The position numbers and the translations under genes are program-made. This document shows positions 63,210 through 64,000 of a stretch of DNA of 64,000 bases, in pieces. Every line of letters starts with the position of its first letter. The stretch's first letter is position 1. Source of the DNA: Spirochaetota bacterium (GTDB lineage Bacteria; Spirochaetota; Spirochaetia; Treponematales; UBA12059); assembly GCA_018262985.1 (NCBI GenBank), contig JADFDI010000004.1:310001-374000 (forward strand), written 5' to 3'. A model generated the notes under the pieces. That model was not told where the DNA came from, made no database searches, and was given only the letters and a program-made list of their open reading frames with translations.

Positions 63210-64000
63210 TTACATTTTACCATCAAGGAACTTGCCGGTTTCTTTATGGTTGAATTCGGGGATAGTCTCGTTGAACAGATCCACCAGCTCCGCGCGGGAC
63301 CACGAGCCTCTCGCCTTCATCGCAGAGATCGTCTGCTCGAAATTCCTGACCCGGGCATCATCCCACACCGGGGCGTTCTTGATGACCCCGATTGAAGCGA
63401 AGCGTTCCATATCGAGGGTTTCGCCATGCGTAAAAAACTCTTCGAAATCTTTCTCTCCTGTCGTGTCGCTCTTGAAGAAATATACCGGCCACTTGCGCAT
63501 GGCTTTCAGCTCTCCCACACGGGCTCGGGCCTCTTCTTCCGTTGCGCATTCAACCGGCTCGTATCCCAGGCGCTGCAGGTAACGTTCCGCTATCTGGCTG
63601 AAGGTAATGAGGTTCTCGCCTGCATCAAGCTTCGGGAAGAACAGGTCTCGGTTCTCCCCCAAGAGACACGACATCAAGCAGAGCTCACCGGACTCCTGGG
63701 GCGTCACGAAGTAGCGGCGAACGTCATTCGGGGCAGACAACGGCTGCTCCTTCTCCATGCGCCGGATAAAGCCATAGAGCAAACTGCCGTCAGAGAAGGC
63801 GACGTTTGCGAAGCGCGCGGTGGACACGGGGAGCTCCAGGCTGCGCCGCATCAGGAACATTTCCATAATGCGTTTAGAAGCGCCCATCATGTTGACGGGG
63901 TTTGCCGCCTTGTCCGTTGAGACGCAGAAATACTTGCCGGCGCCCTTGGCCTTGGCCTGCCGCATGGTTTTGTCGGTGTTGAAGACATTGACGTCCACCA
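63210..64000 (-). CDS. UDP-N-acetylglucosamine 4,6-dehydratase/CapD-like, 5' end beyond window
   Basis: The C-terminal 263 codons of an SDR: FCVSTDKAANPVNMMGASKR holds the active-site Ser-Thr-Asp-Lys pattern of FlaA1/PglF/CapD-type UDP-HexNAc dehydratases, followed by VSTARFANVAFSDGSLLYGF and VRRYFVTPQESGEL. The Rossmann N-terminus lies beyond 64000. It would make a UDP-4-keto-6-deoxy-HexNAc for the glycan. The C-terminal 120 residues (from VECATEEEARARVGELK) are an unusual extension. It ends 63 nt upstream of rmlA. Confidence 0.85.
   Translation of the reverse strand, partial: VDVNVFNTDKTMRQAKAKGAGKYFCVSTDKAANPVNMMGASKRIMEMFLMRRSLELPVSTARFANVAFSDGSLLYGFIRRMEKEQPLSAPNDVRRYFVTPQESGELCLMSCLLGENRDLFFPKLDAGENLITFSQIAERYLQRLGYEPVECATEEEARARVGELKAMRKWPVYFFKSDTTGEKDFEEFFTHGETLDMERFASIGVIKNAPVWDDARVRNFEQTISAMKARGSWSRAELVDLFNETIPEFNHKETGKFLDGKM

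Overview
The window looks like chromosome from a GC-rich spirochaete (about two thirds G+C by eye). Three things point there: a flagellar rod set flgF-flgG-flgJ(N) with a short FlgJ that lacks the muramidase domain, V/A-type ATPase subunits, and several outer-membrane beta-barrel proteins in a diderm surface-glycan locus. The genus cannot be fixed from the sequence alone.

Left part (1-13.2 kb) is housekeeping and lineage-specific material. It holds V-ATPase subunits C (cut by the left edge) and G/H, a hypothetical gene, a hicAB toxin-antitoxin pair with a clear promoter/operator, flgF-flgG-flgJ, rsmG, an isoprenylcysteine-methyltransferase-like membrane protein, a TPR protein with a nuclease-fold tail, a tandem pair of START-like secreted proteins, a GT4 glycosyltransferase and a beta-barrel protein.

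Middle part (13.3-55.6 kb) is one very large minus-strand surface-polysaccharide locus. Most neighbours overlap by 4 bases (ATGA, GTGA or TTGA) or lie within tens of bases. Two initiating phosphoglycosyltransferases are present (WbaP-like at 14.8 kb, WecA-like at 50.9 kb), with an ABC exporter (Wzm/Wzt), a chain-length protein and a multi-SLBB outer-membrane export protein. Nucleotide-sugar genes cover GDP-fucose (gmd, fcl), a GDP-6-deoxyhexose reductase-like enzyme, and UDP-glucuronate/UDP-xylose (ugd, uxs). About sixteen glycosyltransferase-like genes follow, including two GT11 fucosyltransferase-like, two exostosin-like, GT2, GT4, GT8 and Fringe-like members. Inside the locus is a phospho-decoration module: two LicD proteins, a TagF-like glycerophosphotransferase, an unusual YidC/Oxa1 plus alkaline-phosphatase-superfamily fusion, and a LicC/PntC-like cytidylyltransferase fused to an aminotransferase. 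I infer that the organism makes a surface glycan or teichoic-acid-like polymer carrying phospho-amino-alcohol, phosphonate or glycerol-phosphate groups. Segments at 31.0-31.7 kb and 39.1-42.2 kb are visibly AT-richer, and the wzt gene itself is a composition mosaic, as expected of a serotype-exchange locus.

Right part (55.6-64 kb) holds rmlB, rmlD, rmlC and a second rmlA, but the four genes are separated by small toxin-antitoxin-type cassettes: a lone MNT nucleotidyltransferase, a HEPN-MNT pair, a decayed DUF4143 ATPase, a Phd-RelE pair bracketed by a 49-nt direct repeat, an intact DUF4143 ATPase behind a 39-nt perfect palindrome, and a hicBA pair. The window ends inside a UDP-N-acetylglucosamine 4,6-dehydratase-like gene.
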